NCBI GenBank assembly: GCA_900541965.1
Contig: UQLN01000001.1
Coordinates: 62,001 to 126,000, forward strand
Source: an uncultured Parabacteroides sp.
GTDB taxonomy: Bacteria; Bacteroidota; Bacteroidia; Bacteroidales; Tannerellaceae
Reading direction: 5' to 3'
Length of the DNA stretch: 64,000 nt
A model generated the notes under the pieces. It was not told the origin of the DNA. It was given only the letters and a program-made list of their open reading frames with translations, and made no database searches. Positions 44,847 through 52,960 of the stretch are shown one piece after another. Every line of letters starts with the position of its first letter. The stretch's first letter is position 1. The translations under genes and the position numbers were made by a program.

Positions 44847-45250
44847 CGCATTAATACCTGGTGGCGGTTTATTCCATTATATTTCAGAGACAAATGGATG
44901 AACTTTCTCTTTTGATACCAGATTGCCTGGTCGAAATCCAATCCGCTATCGAGTAAATATTCCAATAAGTGTGGATTATTGAATGTGTAAATATCTACCG
45001 CTTCTCCCTTGCGATGTTGTGAACAAGGTACGCCTCTTACCAACCGGTTAAGTTCTTCTGACCGGTAACCGCTGGAAATGATAAGCGGATTATTTATATA
45101 AACCCGTAAAGGCTCCAGTAACCGGTTTACCAAATTACGGATGGCAACCTGCGCTTCAATCGGAGGTGTATTGTCAATACCTTGTTCTATCGCTATTGTG
45201 CTGTAAATAAATTCTTCCATATTAAAATGCTCACTGATTATCTCTTTCAT
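44843..45250 (-). CDS. M15-family peptidase, endolysin-like
   Basis: This 135-residue protein has the M15/VanY-type (peptidase_M15_3) zinc motif: GYRSEELNRLVRG, then SQHRKGEAVD (His79, Asp86) and FIHLSL (His119). The size and absence of a signal peptide match phage endolysins that cleave peptidoglycan stem peptides. It would then need a holin for export, and the small two-TM protein immediately upstream (20-bp overlap) fits that role. A D-Ala-D-Ala carboxypeptidase of the host is the alternative, but that would usually have a signal sequence. Confidence 0.82.
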   Translation of the reverse strand: MKEIISEHFNMEEFIYSTIAIEQGIDNTPPIEAQVAIRNLVNRLLEPLRVYINNPLIISSGYRSEELNRLVRGVPCSQHRKGEAVDIYTFNNPHLLEYLLDSGLDFDQAIWYQKRKFIHLSLKYNGINRHQVLMR

Positions 45251-45503
45251 CTTCTTTCGTTTTTAAATTTCTATTATCAATTTTCAGTTTGTATGAGTAG
45301 TCCACACCGAATAATGCTCCGGCAAATGTGCTGACTTCTCCGAATGCCACTAATACACTGTTATGGATTTCTCCGGCCGGTGCAATCCAGAAACCGGAGA
45401 AAATCAGGACAATCCCGCTCAGTACGAGCAGGATTGCCATTGTCAATTGAATCGTTACTTTTCTCATGCAGGAACGGTTTTCAATCATCCGTATCCGGTT
45501 CAT
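45231..45503 (-). CDS. Small two-TM protein, holin-like
   Basis: This 90-residue protein has two TM helices (about 17-40 and 49-68) and a highly charged C-terminal tail (KLKIDNRNLKTKEDERDNQ), which is the class II holin layout. It lies between the HU-like gene (TAATG junction) and the M15 endolysin-like gene (20-bp overlap). Holin function is inferred from size, topology and position only. M13 (MRKVTIQ) is a possible internal start, and dual starts are typical for holins. Confidence 0.6.
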   Translation of the reverse strand: MNRIRMIENRSCMRKVTIQLTMAILLVLSGIVLIFSGFWIAPAGEIHNSVLVAFGEVSTFAGALFGVDYSYKLKIDNRNLKTKEDERDNQ

Positions 45504-45946
45504 TAAAGTTCGGACGGTTTATCTCCGTCACTTTCGCCATCATTGGATTTCTCTACAGTATTTCCCAAATGTGAGAATGTCAGCAGTTTTTTTGTCCCTT
45601 TTAAATCTGTACCGGGAGTAAAAACCAGGCGTGACGGCCAAACCATGCTCGCGTTGAATTTTGTTTTATCCGTAACCCCTTCACTTCCTACCGTAAAACG
45701 GAAACTACCGAATTCGTCCCATTGTACGATTTTCCCTTCCTGTAATTCCAAATCCATAAAGAAGCTCAAGTTATCCAGTACCGCTTTCACATCTGCTGTT
45801 GAGATAGCACTTCGTGCAGCAATCAGTTTCCCTAAATATTTAAGGTTGACTACTCCTGTACTTTTCGACAACGCATAATACTTCTTTTCCGAATCTTTGT
45901 TTCCCGGCTCCGACGGACGGAGCACCAATACATACCCTTGTGCCAT
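45503..45946 (-). CDS. HU-like DNA-binding protein (HU-HIG type)
   Basis: This 147-residue protein has an HU-like fold with a Bacteroidota-specific extension. It contains GKLIAARSAISTADVKAVLDNLSFFMDLELQEGKIVQWDEFGSFRFTVGSEG, resembling an HU alpha-helical body and beta-saddle, followed by LVFTPGTDLK and an acidic tail. It is the first gene of the four-gene cassette, with its own promoter (45992-46023), and couples to the next gene by a TAATG junction. It could be a nucleoid protein or a local regulator of the cassette. Confidence 0.82.
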   Translation of the reverse strand: MAQGYVLVLRPSEPGNKDSEKKYYALSKSTGVVNLKYLGKLIAARSAISTADVKAVLDNLSFFMDLELQEGKIVQWDEFGSFRFTVGSEGVTDKTKFNASMVWPSRLVFTPGTDLKGTKKLLTFSHLGNTVEKSNDGESDGDKPSEL

Positions 45947-45991
45947 AATTTAAATTGTTTTTAAGTTGCATCCCCGTTATTGGGAACAGCG

Positions 45992-46023
45992 CAAATGTAT
46001 AGTGGAAGAAAACTGTTAAAAAA
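45992..46023 (-). promoter_or_regulatory. Promoter of the HU/holin/endolysin/spanin cassette
   Basis: On the minus strand TACATTTG (plus 45992-45999) is a perfect -7 box. A TTTT box lies exactly 20 bp upstream at 46020-46023, one mismatch from TTTG. Transcription would start near 45985, about 39 nt before the HU-like ATG. Confidence 0.6.
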
Positions 46024-46207
46024 GCAGTGAGGTGGACTCTCTTCCAGTAAGAAATGTCTCTCTCTTATACTGTCTTATTGTATTTTTTTGTCTATAATCA
46101 ACAAATTGTTGTTGCTCTTTTTTATCAGGCGGATTAAATAGGTGGAACTTCTTAAACCAGTTTATTGGATTAGCCTTTTTTACTATGTTTGTAGTAAAAC
46201 ATTGCAT
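46016..46207 (-). pseudogene. Decayed fragment related to the gene at 46984-47448
   Basis: A 63-residue frame (ATG 46207) includes PDKKEQQQFVDYRQK, which matches IKKERQQFVDYIRK in the 154-residue protein at 46984-47448. At the DNA level about 45 bases (46096-46140 versus 47238-47283) are almost identical. Flanking sequence is not alignable, so this is probably a truncated duplicate. It overlaps the promoter of the HU-like gene. It is probably not a functional gene. Confidence 0.5.
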
Positions 46208-46273
46208 ACCTCTTCTCAAGTATTTGGGTAGAGATATTTATTGTATATCCTTAATTAGTTTGAATGACTTGTT

Positions 46274-46843
46274 ATGACAAAAGAAAGTAAAATAAAGTAT
46301 TTTGAAAATCGGGAAGATTGGCGAAAGTGGTTGACTGACAACTTCGATACTGCCAATGAAATTTGGTTTGTATTCTCTAATAAGTCATCAGGTAAGAAAT
46401 GCATTTTATACAATGATGCGGTTGAAGAAGCCCTTTGTTTCGATTGGATTGACAGTACGATAAAATCACTTGATAACGAACATAAAATTCAGCGCTTCAC
46501 CCCCAGAAACCCTAAAAGTACTTACTCGCAAGCCAATAAGGAAAGGCTTAAGTGGCTATTGGAAAATAAAATGATACATCCAAAATTTGAGGATAAGATA
46601 CAAACTGTTTTGTCTGAACCTTTTATTTTTCCAAACGATATTATTGACAAATTGAAAGAAGATAAAACAGTATGGAATAACTATCAACATTTTTCCGAAT
46701 CATATAAACGCATCCGAATTGCATACATTGAAGCAGCGAGGATACGCCTTGAAGAATTTGAGAAGCGGTTAAACCACTTCATCAGAAAAACGAAAGAAAA
46801 TAAAAAGATAACAGGATTTGGAGGGATTGAGAAATACTATTAA
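46274..46843 (+). CDS. YdeI/OmpD-associated-family protein
   Basis: This 189-residue protein matches the YdeI family (DUF1801-related/OmdA): EDWRKWLTDNFDTANEIWFVFSNK, YNDAVEEALCFDWIDSTIKS, RFTPRNPKSTYSQANKERLKWL and a C-terminal AYIEAARIRLEEFEKRLNHFI. Family members have been linked to resistance to cationic peptides or bacteriocins, but a biochemical role is not established. It is the only plus-strand gene in this accessory block and ends in a convergent terminator at 46924. Confidence 0.82.
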   Translation: MTKESKIKYFENREDWRKWLTDNFDTANEIWFVFSNKSSGKKCILYNDAVEEALCFDWIDSTIKSLDNEHKIQRFTPRNPKSTYSQANKERLKWLLENKMIHPKFEDKIQTVLSEPFIFPNDIIDKLKEDKTVWNNYQHFSESYKRIRIAYIEAARIRLEEFEKRLNHFIRKTKENKKITGFGGIEKYY

Positions 46844-46923
46844 AACAAATATTATAAACACAGGTGTATCTCCGTACTCTAAATGGCATCAAGAAGAAGC
46901 AACAAAATAGGCAAGAGTTGAAT

Positions 46924-46985
46924 AATTGCACCTTCAGTGGTTCTATTATCAGTTAAAAAGGAACCGTGGAAGGTGCAATTCTTTT
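46924..46985. terminator. Convergent terminator hairpin
   Basis: AATTGCACCTTC (46924-46935) pairs with GAAGGTGCAATT (46969-46980), with additional GGTTC/GAACC pairing inside and a CTTTTATT tail. It separates the converging genes at 46274 and 46984. Confidence 0.75.
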
Positions 46986-47448
46986 ATTCCATCTCATTGC
47001 TTTTTTCCAAAAGCTCGGCAAAATCGAATGAATCCATTCGTGAATATCGGATTTTATCTGCTAAGTATTTGATTGATAAGTTGGTGTTGAAGGTGAGTGA
47101 TAAAGAAAAAGAAATATCCGTATAAGAGGGTTTAATATTTTTATGCGGTTGCATCCATAAATTAAGCACTTTCAGCAACAGATTTAATTCATCTATTTCA
47201 TATAGAAACTTGCCGAGTAGCGTCTCCTTCCGTATGTAATCAACAAATTGTTGCCGCTCTTTTTTTATCAGGCGGATTAAAAATAGTTGGTATGCCGGTT
47301 CCAACTCATTCCATTCAGCCAGAGCAATTCCATACGTCTGCTTACAAAAAATGCCTCTTTGTTCGAGAGGCATACGTTTTAAAAATTCATGATACTTCTT
47401 GACAGAAGGTTTGTGTCCGTCAAACAGTGCAATCAGTTGTTCTTTCAT
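46984..47448 (-). CDS. Protein of unknown function, 154 residues
   Basis: A helical protein (MKEQLIALFDGHKPSVKKYHEFLKRM...LIKKERQQFVDYIRKETLLGK...IKYLADKIRYSRMDSFDFAELLEKS). I do not recognise the family. A degenerate copy of its middle part lies 0.9 kb away (46016-46207). The start codon at 47448 directly follows a hairpin and T run that look like the terminator of the capsule operon, so expression must come from readthrough, an internal promoter or a later start. It has no visible signal peptide or TM helix. Confidence 0.55.
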   Translation of the reverse strand: MKEQLIALFDGHKPSVKKYHEFLKRMPLEQRGIFCKQTYGIALAEWNELEPAYQLFLIRLIKKERQQFVDYIRKETLLGKFLYEIDELNLLLKVLNLWMQPHKNIKPSYTDISFSLSLTFNTNLSIKYLADKIRYSRMDSFDFAELLEKSNEME

Positions 47449-47491
47449 AAAAATTCCGGGAGGGGGAAAATTTATCCCTCACGCCCGGAAT
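47449..47491 (-). terminator. Terminator at the end of the capsule operon
   Basis: ATTCCGGG (47453-47460) and CCCGGAAT (47484-47491) form a perfect 8-bp stem with a 23-nt loop. On the minus strand the stem is followed by TTTT and then immediately the ATG of the 154-residue gene. It lies about 120 bp after the last glycosyltransferase gene. Confidence 0.7.
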
Positions 47492-47611
47492 GCCACTGTT
47501 ACGGTTTCTTGAATCGCTTTTCCAGTGGCAGGAAGAGACGTTCTATCAAGCGTAAATCTTCTTATGTCTTATGTATTTGGACTTTGTTTCATCTGGTGTT
47601 GTTTATACTAT

Positions 47612-48805
47612 TTATTCCCAAAAAATAGAATTTATTTTATTAATAATTGAATTTCTGTTGAATACTGATTGTAAAAGTAAGGATGAGTTTGTGGATATAT
47701 CTTTCATTTTTTCTTCGGACAAATTGAGGAATGTATTAAAACCTTTTGCAATTTCATTCAGATCCGAAGGAGGAGCTACAAATCCAATATGATATTTTTC
47801 AACTAAATTCTTGACTTCTCCTTTGAAAACCGCATAGATAGGTTTTTGTGTGGAAAGATAAGTTTGGAATTTAGACGGAATGGTTATTTCATACAGAGGG
47901 GTATCCTTCAAAGAAAGAACCAAAACGTCACTGGCCTCGTAATAGTCTGCTATTTCGTTTAATGGTATCCGCCCTGTAAAATTGATATTGCTGATACCTT
48001 CTTTTAAAACCAGCTCTTTTAATTCCGGTAAGAAAGAACCATCTCCAATGATATTCAAATAAACCTCAGGGTTGTCTTTTACAAAAACAGAAAACCCTCG
48101 TATGATATTCTCCAGATTTTGTACTTTGCCGATATTGCCTGCGAAAGTGAAATTGAAACGCCCCGGTAACTGTTTTTTTTGAAGAGGATGGTACTCCACT
48201 AATGGCCAGTTCGGTACGAACTCAATGGTAGCCTCAGGTACATATTTGTGAATCCTATTAATGAATCCTTCACATGAAACCATGATTTGGTCACAATTCT
48301 CATATATCCATTTTACAAAACAATCTAAGAAAAAACAAAGGAGACGGGTTTGTTTAAAGCCATAAGCATATACTGTTTCCGGCCATAAATCTTGAGTCCA
48401 TATTGTAACTTTGGCTTTGTAAAACTTTTTTAGAAGAATGCCTGCTGTCGCTAAAGTTAGTGGACCTGTCTGGTAAATGAAAACTTTATCAAACCTGTGT
48501 CCAATAAACAAAACTATCCAGCAACTCCAAAAAACAAAGGAAAGATAGTTTAAAATTTTAATTAATGTACTTTTTTCATATCCTTGTATGACGGGAAAAC
48601 GATGTATTTTTATGGAATTAAAATAAGTTGTTTGGTATATTTTATTTTTATATCCTTTATACACCTTCCCAAATGGATAAGAAGGAGCTCTTGTGAGAAC
48701 TTCAAAACAAAAATTATCTTTCTCCCATTCTTTTACTAAATCGTTAATGAGGAAGTCCTCAGGATAAAAGGCTTCACCGATAACTAAAGCTTTCTTTTGT
48801 TTCAT
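47612..48805 (-). CDS. wbuB: Glycosyltransferase family 4, WbuB-like
   Basis: This 397-residue GT-B transferase resembles WbuB/WbjE-type enzymes: N-terminal LVIGEAFYPEDFLINDLVKEW, a central TIWTQDLWPETV, and a C-terminal nucleotide-binding half (NFTFAGNIGKVQNLENIIRGF, ASDVLVLSLKDTPLYEITIPSKFQTYL). WbuB transfers L-FucNAc in E. coli O-antigens, which agrees with the fnl genes directly upstream. It overlaps the reductase gene by one base (TGATG). It is the last gene of the operon. Confidence 0.82.
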   Translation of the reverse strand: MKQKKALVIGEAFYPEDFLINDLVKEWEKDNFCFEVLTRAPSYPFGKVYKGYKNKIYQTTYFNSIKIHRFPVIQGYEKSTLIKILNYLSFVFWSCWIVLFIGHRFDKVFIYQTGPLTLATAGILLKKFYKAKVTIWTQDLWPETVYAYGFKQTRLLCFFLDCFVKWIYENCDQIMVSCEGFINRIHKYVPEATIEFVPNWPLVEYHPLQKKQLPGRFNFTFAGNIGKVQNLENIIRGFSVFVKDNPEVYLNIIGDGSFLPELKELVLKEGISNINFTGRIPLNEIADYYEASDVLVLSLKDTPLYEITIPSKFQTYLSTQKPIYAVFKGEVKNLVEKYHIGFVAPPSDLNEIAKGFNTFLNLSEEKMKDISTNSSLLLQSVFNRNSIINKINSIFWE

Positions 48806-49671
48806 CAGAAATTAAAATATTGGGGATACAGTTCTTTCTTATTATCCATCCATTCAAATTGTTCTATCAACATATCTTCATATTTGGGTACTCTGTAGTC
48901 AAATCTTTCAGATTTAGCAATGGATTTATCTACTCCATTACCGTCAAATGGTTGAATTTTAATATCTTTCCGATTCCATATTCTTTTAAATAGGTGAAGT
49001 AAATCATACTTTGTAATTCCTATGCCATTACTTAATTGGATTAATCCCGTTTGGTTTTGCGTTATGGCATAGTCAATAGCTTTTGCAAGTTCTAAGGTTG
49101 TGACACCTCCCCAAATAGCAGTCTTGAAGCCATTGATTGTCCCTTTTTGTTGCATGAACCAATGGAATAAGCCTTCCCCCTCTATCTTCAGTTCAGGTCC
49201 GATAATAGAGGTCCGGATTGTTAAATCTTTATCATTTATGATTTCCCCGAGAGCTTTACTACGGCCGTAAATGTCATCTGCATCCCGAAAATCCGTTTCT
49301 GTATAATTCCCTTTTTTACCGGAAAATACGCAGTCTGTGCTTATATGAATTAATTTCGCATCAACCTCGTCTGATATTTTTTTTAGTAGATGAGGGAAAT
49401 AGGCATTAATTAAAATTGCGTTATCCGGATGGTTTTTGGAACCATTAATTAAAACACCAATACAATTGAGTATAAGGTCAGGCCTGATATTTTGTATTAG
49501 TTGTTGTACGGAATCTTTATCTGATACGTCTACGATAATGCTATCATTAGTTAGCTTCGTACGATAAGTCACATTCACGATGTCATATTTACCCGTAGAT
49601 TGCAGGTAATAATAGGCAGTATGTCCGGCCATACCTGTAGCACCGAACAATAAAATTTTTTTCTTAACCAT
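48805..49671 (-). CDS. fnlB: NAD-dependent reductase of UDP-L-FucNAc synthesis (FnlB/WbjC, RmlD-like)
   Basis: This 288-residue SDR-type enzyme resembles dTDP-4-dehydrorhamnose reductase: GATGMAGHTAYYYL (nucleotide binding), LNCIGVL, HISTDCVFSGKKGNY and YGRSKALGE (Tyr-x-x-x-Lys). Together with FnlA and FnlC encoded upstream it would reduce the 4-keto intermediate in making UDP-2-acetamido-2,6-dideoxy-L-talose before the final epimerisation. RmlD-like enzymes alone would suggest rhamnose, but the neighbours favour L-FucNAc. Confidence 0.82.
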   Translation of the reverse strand: MVKKKILLFGATGMAGHTAYYYLQSTGKYDIVNVTYRTKLTNDSIIVDVSDKDSVQQLIQNIRPDLILNCIGVLINGSKNHPDNAILINAYFPHLLKKISDEVDAKLIHISTDCVFSGKKGNYTETDFRDADDIYGRSKALGEIINDKDLTIRTSIIGPELKIEGEGLFHWFMQQKGTINGFKTAIWGGVTTLELAKAIDYAITQNQTGLIQLSNGIGITKYDLLHLFKRIWNRKDIKIQPFDGNGVDKSIAKSERFDYRVPKYEDMLIEQFEWMDNKKELYPQYFNF

Positions 49672-49688
49672 AAAATGAAAATAAAATA

Positions 49689-50819
49689 TTAGATTTTTTT
49701 GTGCCAGACTGTCCGATTGATGTAATCTGTGTAGGAAAGAATGATTCGAACTACTTTTTTTGAAACATTGTCGGCAGCATAATCAGGGATAGAATGGATG
49801 CTGTTTCCTTTTTCTGTATGTTGGGATGTAACAATTTCAATAGAGTCTACTATCCGTTCGCTATTTAATCCGGTCATAATTAGTGTCCCTTCGTCCATTC
49901 CTTCCGGCCGTTCATGAGCTTGGCGAATTGTGATTGCAGGAAAATGGAGAATAGACGATTCTTCGGTAATGGTACCACTGTCGGAAATTACACAAAAAGC
50001 ATTTTGCTGTAGTTTTATATATTCCGGAAATCCGAACGGCTTCATAAATTCGATCATTGGATTTTCGTTTACAAAACCAATTGTTTCTAATTTTTTACGG
50101 GTACGGGGATGAGTGGATACAATAACTTTCTTCTGATATTTATCTACAACAGCTTGCAGAGAATTTAGTAAATCCGAAAAATTCTGTTCTGAATCTACAT
50201 TTTCTTCCCGATGGGTACTTACTATAAAGTATTCACCTTTTTTCAATCCTTCTTTTTCAAGAATATTATTTTTATCGATTTCGGGTAAATGGTATAGCAG
50301 TACTTCTGTCATAGGTGAACCTGTTTTTATTACGGTTTCCGGTCGCAATCCTTCTGCAATCAAATACCGGCGTGCATGTTCTGAAAGAGGCATGTTAATA
50401 TCACTCAAGTGATCTACGATTTTGCGATTGATTTCTTCCGGAACTCTTTGGTCGAAGCAACGGTTACCGGCCTCCATATGGAAAATGGGAATTTTTCTCT
50501 TTTTTGCAGAAATGACAGAAAGGCAACTGTTTGTGTCTCCGTAAAGTAACAATGCGTCAGGTTTTATCTGTTCCATTAATTGATCGGATTTAAGGATCAC
50601 ATTCGTAATGGTCTCCGCTGTATTCTTTCCTGCTGCATTCAAAAAATAATCAGGTTTACGGATATGAAGCTCTTGAAAGAATATTTCATTCAGCTCGTAA
50701 TCAAAATTTTGACCGGTGTGGACGATAATATGTTCAGTGTACTTATCTAACTCAGCCATAACCCGACTCAATTTTATAATTTCCGGACGGGTTCCGACAA
50801 TTGTCATTACTTTTAACAT
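49689..50819 (-). CDS. fnlC: UDP-N-acetyl sugar 2-epimerase (FnlC/WbjD, WecB-like)
   Basis: This 376-residue enzyme of the non-hydrolysing UDP-GlcNAc 2-epimerase family shows VMTIVGTRPEIIKLSRVM, DALLLYGDTNSCLS, HMEAGNRCFDQRVPEEINRK and SDSGTITEESS. The WecB-type His and Glu active-site residues lie in these motifs. The LSRVMAELDKY start and its place between fnlA and fnlB indicate the C2 epimerase that finishes UDP-L-FucNAc rather than ManNAc synthesis. The spacing to neighbours is 17 bp. Confidence 0.86.
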   Translation of the reverse strand: MLKVMTIVGTRPEIIKLSRVMAELDKYTEHIIVHTGQNFDYELNEIFFQELHIRKPDYFLNAAGKNTAETITNVILKSDQLMEQIKPDALLLYGDTNSCLSVISAKKRKIPIFHMEAGNRCFDQRVPEEINRKIVDHLSDINMPLSEHARRYLIAEGLRPETVIKTGSPMTEVLLYHLPEIDKNNILEKEGLKKGEYFIVSTHREENVDSEQNFSDLLNSLQAVVDKYQKKVIVSTHPRTRKKLETIGFVNENPMIEFMKPFGFPEYIKLQQNAFCVISDSGTITEESSILHFPAITIRQAHERPEGMDEGTLIMTGLNSERIVDSIEIVTSQHTEKGNSIHSIPDYAADNVSKKVVRIILSYTDYINRTVWHKKI

Positions 50820-50836
50820 GACTGCACTTTGTTTAT

Positions 50837-51886
50837 TTATTCACTTCTGATTATGCTGGCTTTAGCCTTCATTTCCAATCCCAAATCTTCCCGTATAAAG
50901 CGTAACTTCATTAACAACTCCTTCATGCCTTCAATATCTAACCTGCGGGTGTTATGGCTATGGTAGTCTTCTATTTTTGAGACCTCTTCGTTCCCTTTTG
51001 TGAAATATTTGTCATAATTCAAATCGCGAGTATCGCAAGGTATACGATAATAATTGCCTAAATCAATAGCACGAACCATCTCTTCGCGAGTCACTAATGT
51101 TTCATATAGTTTTTCTCCATGACGTGTTCCTATGATTTTTATTTCACTACTACTGTGATATATTTCTTTTAGAGCCTGTGCTAATGTTGCTAAAGTAGCA
51201 GCCGGTGCTTTTTGTACAAAAAGGTCTCCGTTATGGGCATGTGTAAAAGCATATACAACTAAATCTACAGCATCATCCAAAGTCATCATGAAGCGAGTCA
51301 TATTAGGATCTGTGATTGTTATAGGTTTACCTTCTACCATCTGTTCTACCCATAGAGGAATCACAGAACCACGGCTGGCCATTACATTCCCGTAGCGTGT
51401 ACAGCAAATGGTTGTTTTTGCATTTTCCCCTAATTCACGTCCTTTAGCGACTGCAACTTTTTCCATTAACGCTTTGCTCATCCCCATTGCATTAATCGGG
51501 TAGGCTGCTTTATCTGTAGAAAGTACGACTACACTTTTAACTTCGTGTTCAATAGCGGAACGTAACACATTTTCGGTCCCTTCAACATTTGTACGTACAG
51601 CTTCCAAAGGAAAAAATTCACAGGAAGGAACCTGCTTTAGTGCCGCAGCACTAAATACATAGTCGACCCCGGACATAGCAATATCTACAGAAGCCTTATC
51701 GCGAACATTACCTATATAATACTTTACTTTAGGATTTTGCAGAGCATGTCGCATATCATCCTGTTTTTTCTCATCCCGGGAAAAAATACGTATTTCTTTA
51801 ATATCAGAATCAAGAAATCTACGTAAAACAGCATTACCGAAAGAACCTGTTCCACCGGTAATTAGAAGTACTTTGTCTTTGAACAT
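50837..51886 (-). CDS. fnlA: UDP-GlcNAc 4,6-dehydratase/5-epimerase (FnlA/WbjB/CapE)
   Basis: This 349-residue SDR-extended enzyme has GGTGSFGNAVLRRFL (NAD binding), FSAAALKQVPSCEFFPLEAV and VLSTDKAAYPINAMGMSKALMEK (a Met-containing YxxxK variant typical of inverting 4,6-dehydratases). The C-terminal RLDIEGMKELL fits WbjB/CapE. It carries out the first step from UDP-GlcNAc toward UDP-L-FucNAc. FlaA1/PseB-like enzymes are the alternative. The fnlC and fnlB genes downstream decide the assignment. Confidence 0.88.
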   Translation of the reverse strand: MFKDKVLLITGGTGSFGNAVLRRFLDSDIKEIRIFSRDEKKQDDMRHALQNPKVKYYIGNVRDKASVDIAMSGVDYVFSAAALKQVPSCEFFPLEAVRTNVEGTENVLRSAIEHEVKSVVVLSTDKAAYPINAMGMSKALMEKVAVAKGRELGENAKTTICCTRYGNVMASRGSVIPLWVEQMVEGKPITITDPNMTRFMMTLDDAVDLVVYAFTHAHNGDLFVQKAPAATLATLAQALKEIYHSSSEIKIIGTRHGEKLYETLVTREEMVRAIDLGNYYRIPCDTRDLNYDKYFTKGNEEVSKIEDYHSHNTRRLDIEGMKELLMKLRFIREDLGLEMKAKASIIRSE

Positions 51887-51893
51887 TGTTATT

Positions 51894-52955
51894 TTATTTT
51901 TTAGTTATTATTTTAAATAGCTCATTCCAAGATTTTAGATTGTTTTGTTTCATAGGTGGATACTTTGTTCCTTTTTTTACATTTTCTATAGCCTTGGCCC
52001 ATAAATCAGGTTTATCGTAGGGTATAAATACAGCACCGGAATAATTTGTAAGAACTTCTCGGGCATATGGGAGATCTGCTGCGATGATTAGGCTTCCGTT
52101 TGAAGCCGCTTCAATCAAAGGTAGACCATAGGTTTCAATGTAGCTTGGAAAGACCATTGCATCGCACATCCGGTACATCGACATTACCAGACTGAACGAA
52201 ATGCTGCCCATAAAATGTACATTGTCGGGAACCTCATAGTCTATATCTGTCTTATTGCAAGTGAGATACAATGCTATAGATTTATTTTTTAATCGATTAA
52301 TGGCATCTATCAACATCTTATGATTTTTATAAAAAAACGGAGTTGCAGGATAAAAGAGATTGATACATGTTAAATCAAGAGAATATTTTTCAGTAGGTAA
52401 CTCACTGATTAAAGTTGTGATTTTGGGACTAATGACATGTATTTTATGGATGTCTTTACCAAATTTGTGAGTAAACCCATTTCTTATAAATTCAAGTTGG
52501 ACAAATATTTCAGTGCGTTTATTAAGGAATATGCGTACAAAAAATGGATATATATTCTTATAAAACCACATTGGACGTTCTTGAGTATTGAAGAATGACC
52601 AATGTCGTTTGAAAAAAGGTATTGACTGATGATAATAGACATAGTTTGGAATTTTGTATCCTGTACGAAAATTTGTGTTTTGAAGTGATAATGAAATCGT
52701 AGGTATTATATTATTTTTTCTTAACCACTTCCGTATGCCAAAAGCATCCCACAAAAAACGACATATTAATGATTTTACACCATAGATGGGCACTAATTGT
52801 ATATTGGAGTATTTGTTTTGTAACTGTATAAATGGACTAATAAAAATAATATATTTAATATTTTCATCTTGTGGTATAGCTTCAATAAATTGTCTTAATA
52901 TGGTTAAAGCACCAGCCGTATCAAGAGCTGTAGCATTTACAACGATAGTATCCAT
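51894..52955 (-). CDS. Glycosyltransferase, GT4-type
   Basis: A 353-residue GT-B-fold enzyme. The N-terminal part (MDTIVVNATALDTAGALTIL, VYYHQSIPFFKRHW) and the C-terminal half (YPATPFFYKNHKMLIDAINRL, CDAMVFPSYIETYGLPLIEAASNGSLIIAADLPYAREVL) have the GT4 EX7E-type motif. It probably adds one sugar of the capsule repeat unit; donor and acceptor are unknown. The spacing to neighbours is 5-7 bp. Confidence 0.82.
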   Translation of the reverse strand: MDTIVVNATALDTAGALTILRQFIEAIPQDENIKYIIFISPFIQLQNKYSNIQLVPIYGVKSLICRFLWDAFGIRKWLRKNNIIPTISLSLQNTNFRTGYKIPNYVYYHQSIPFFKRHWSFFNTQERPMWFYKNIYPFFVRIFLNKRTEIFVQLEFIRNGFTHKFGKDIHKIHVISPKITTLISELPTEKYSLDLTCINLFYPATPFFYKNHKMLIDAINRLKNKSIALYLTCNKTDIDYEVPDNVHFMGSISFSLVMSMYRMCDAMVFPSYIETYGLPLIEAASNGSLIIAADLPYAREVLTNYSGAVFIPYDKPDLWAKAIENVKKGTKYPPMKQNNLKSWNELFKIITKK

Positions 52956-52960
52956 CGTAA

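Noticed and set aside
46016..46207. Small protein-coding gene
   Set aside because: It is a degenerate fragment of the 46984 gene overlapping a promoter; called as a pseudogene remnant instead.
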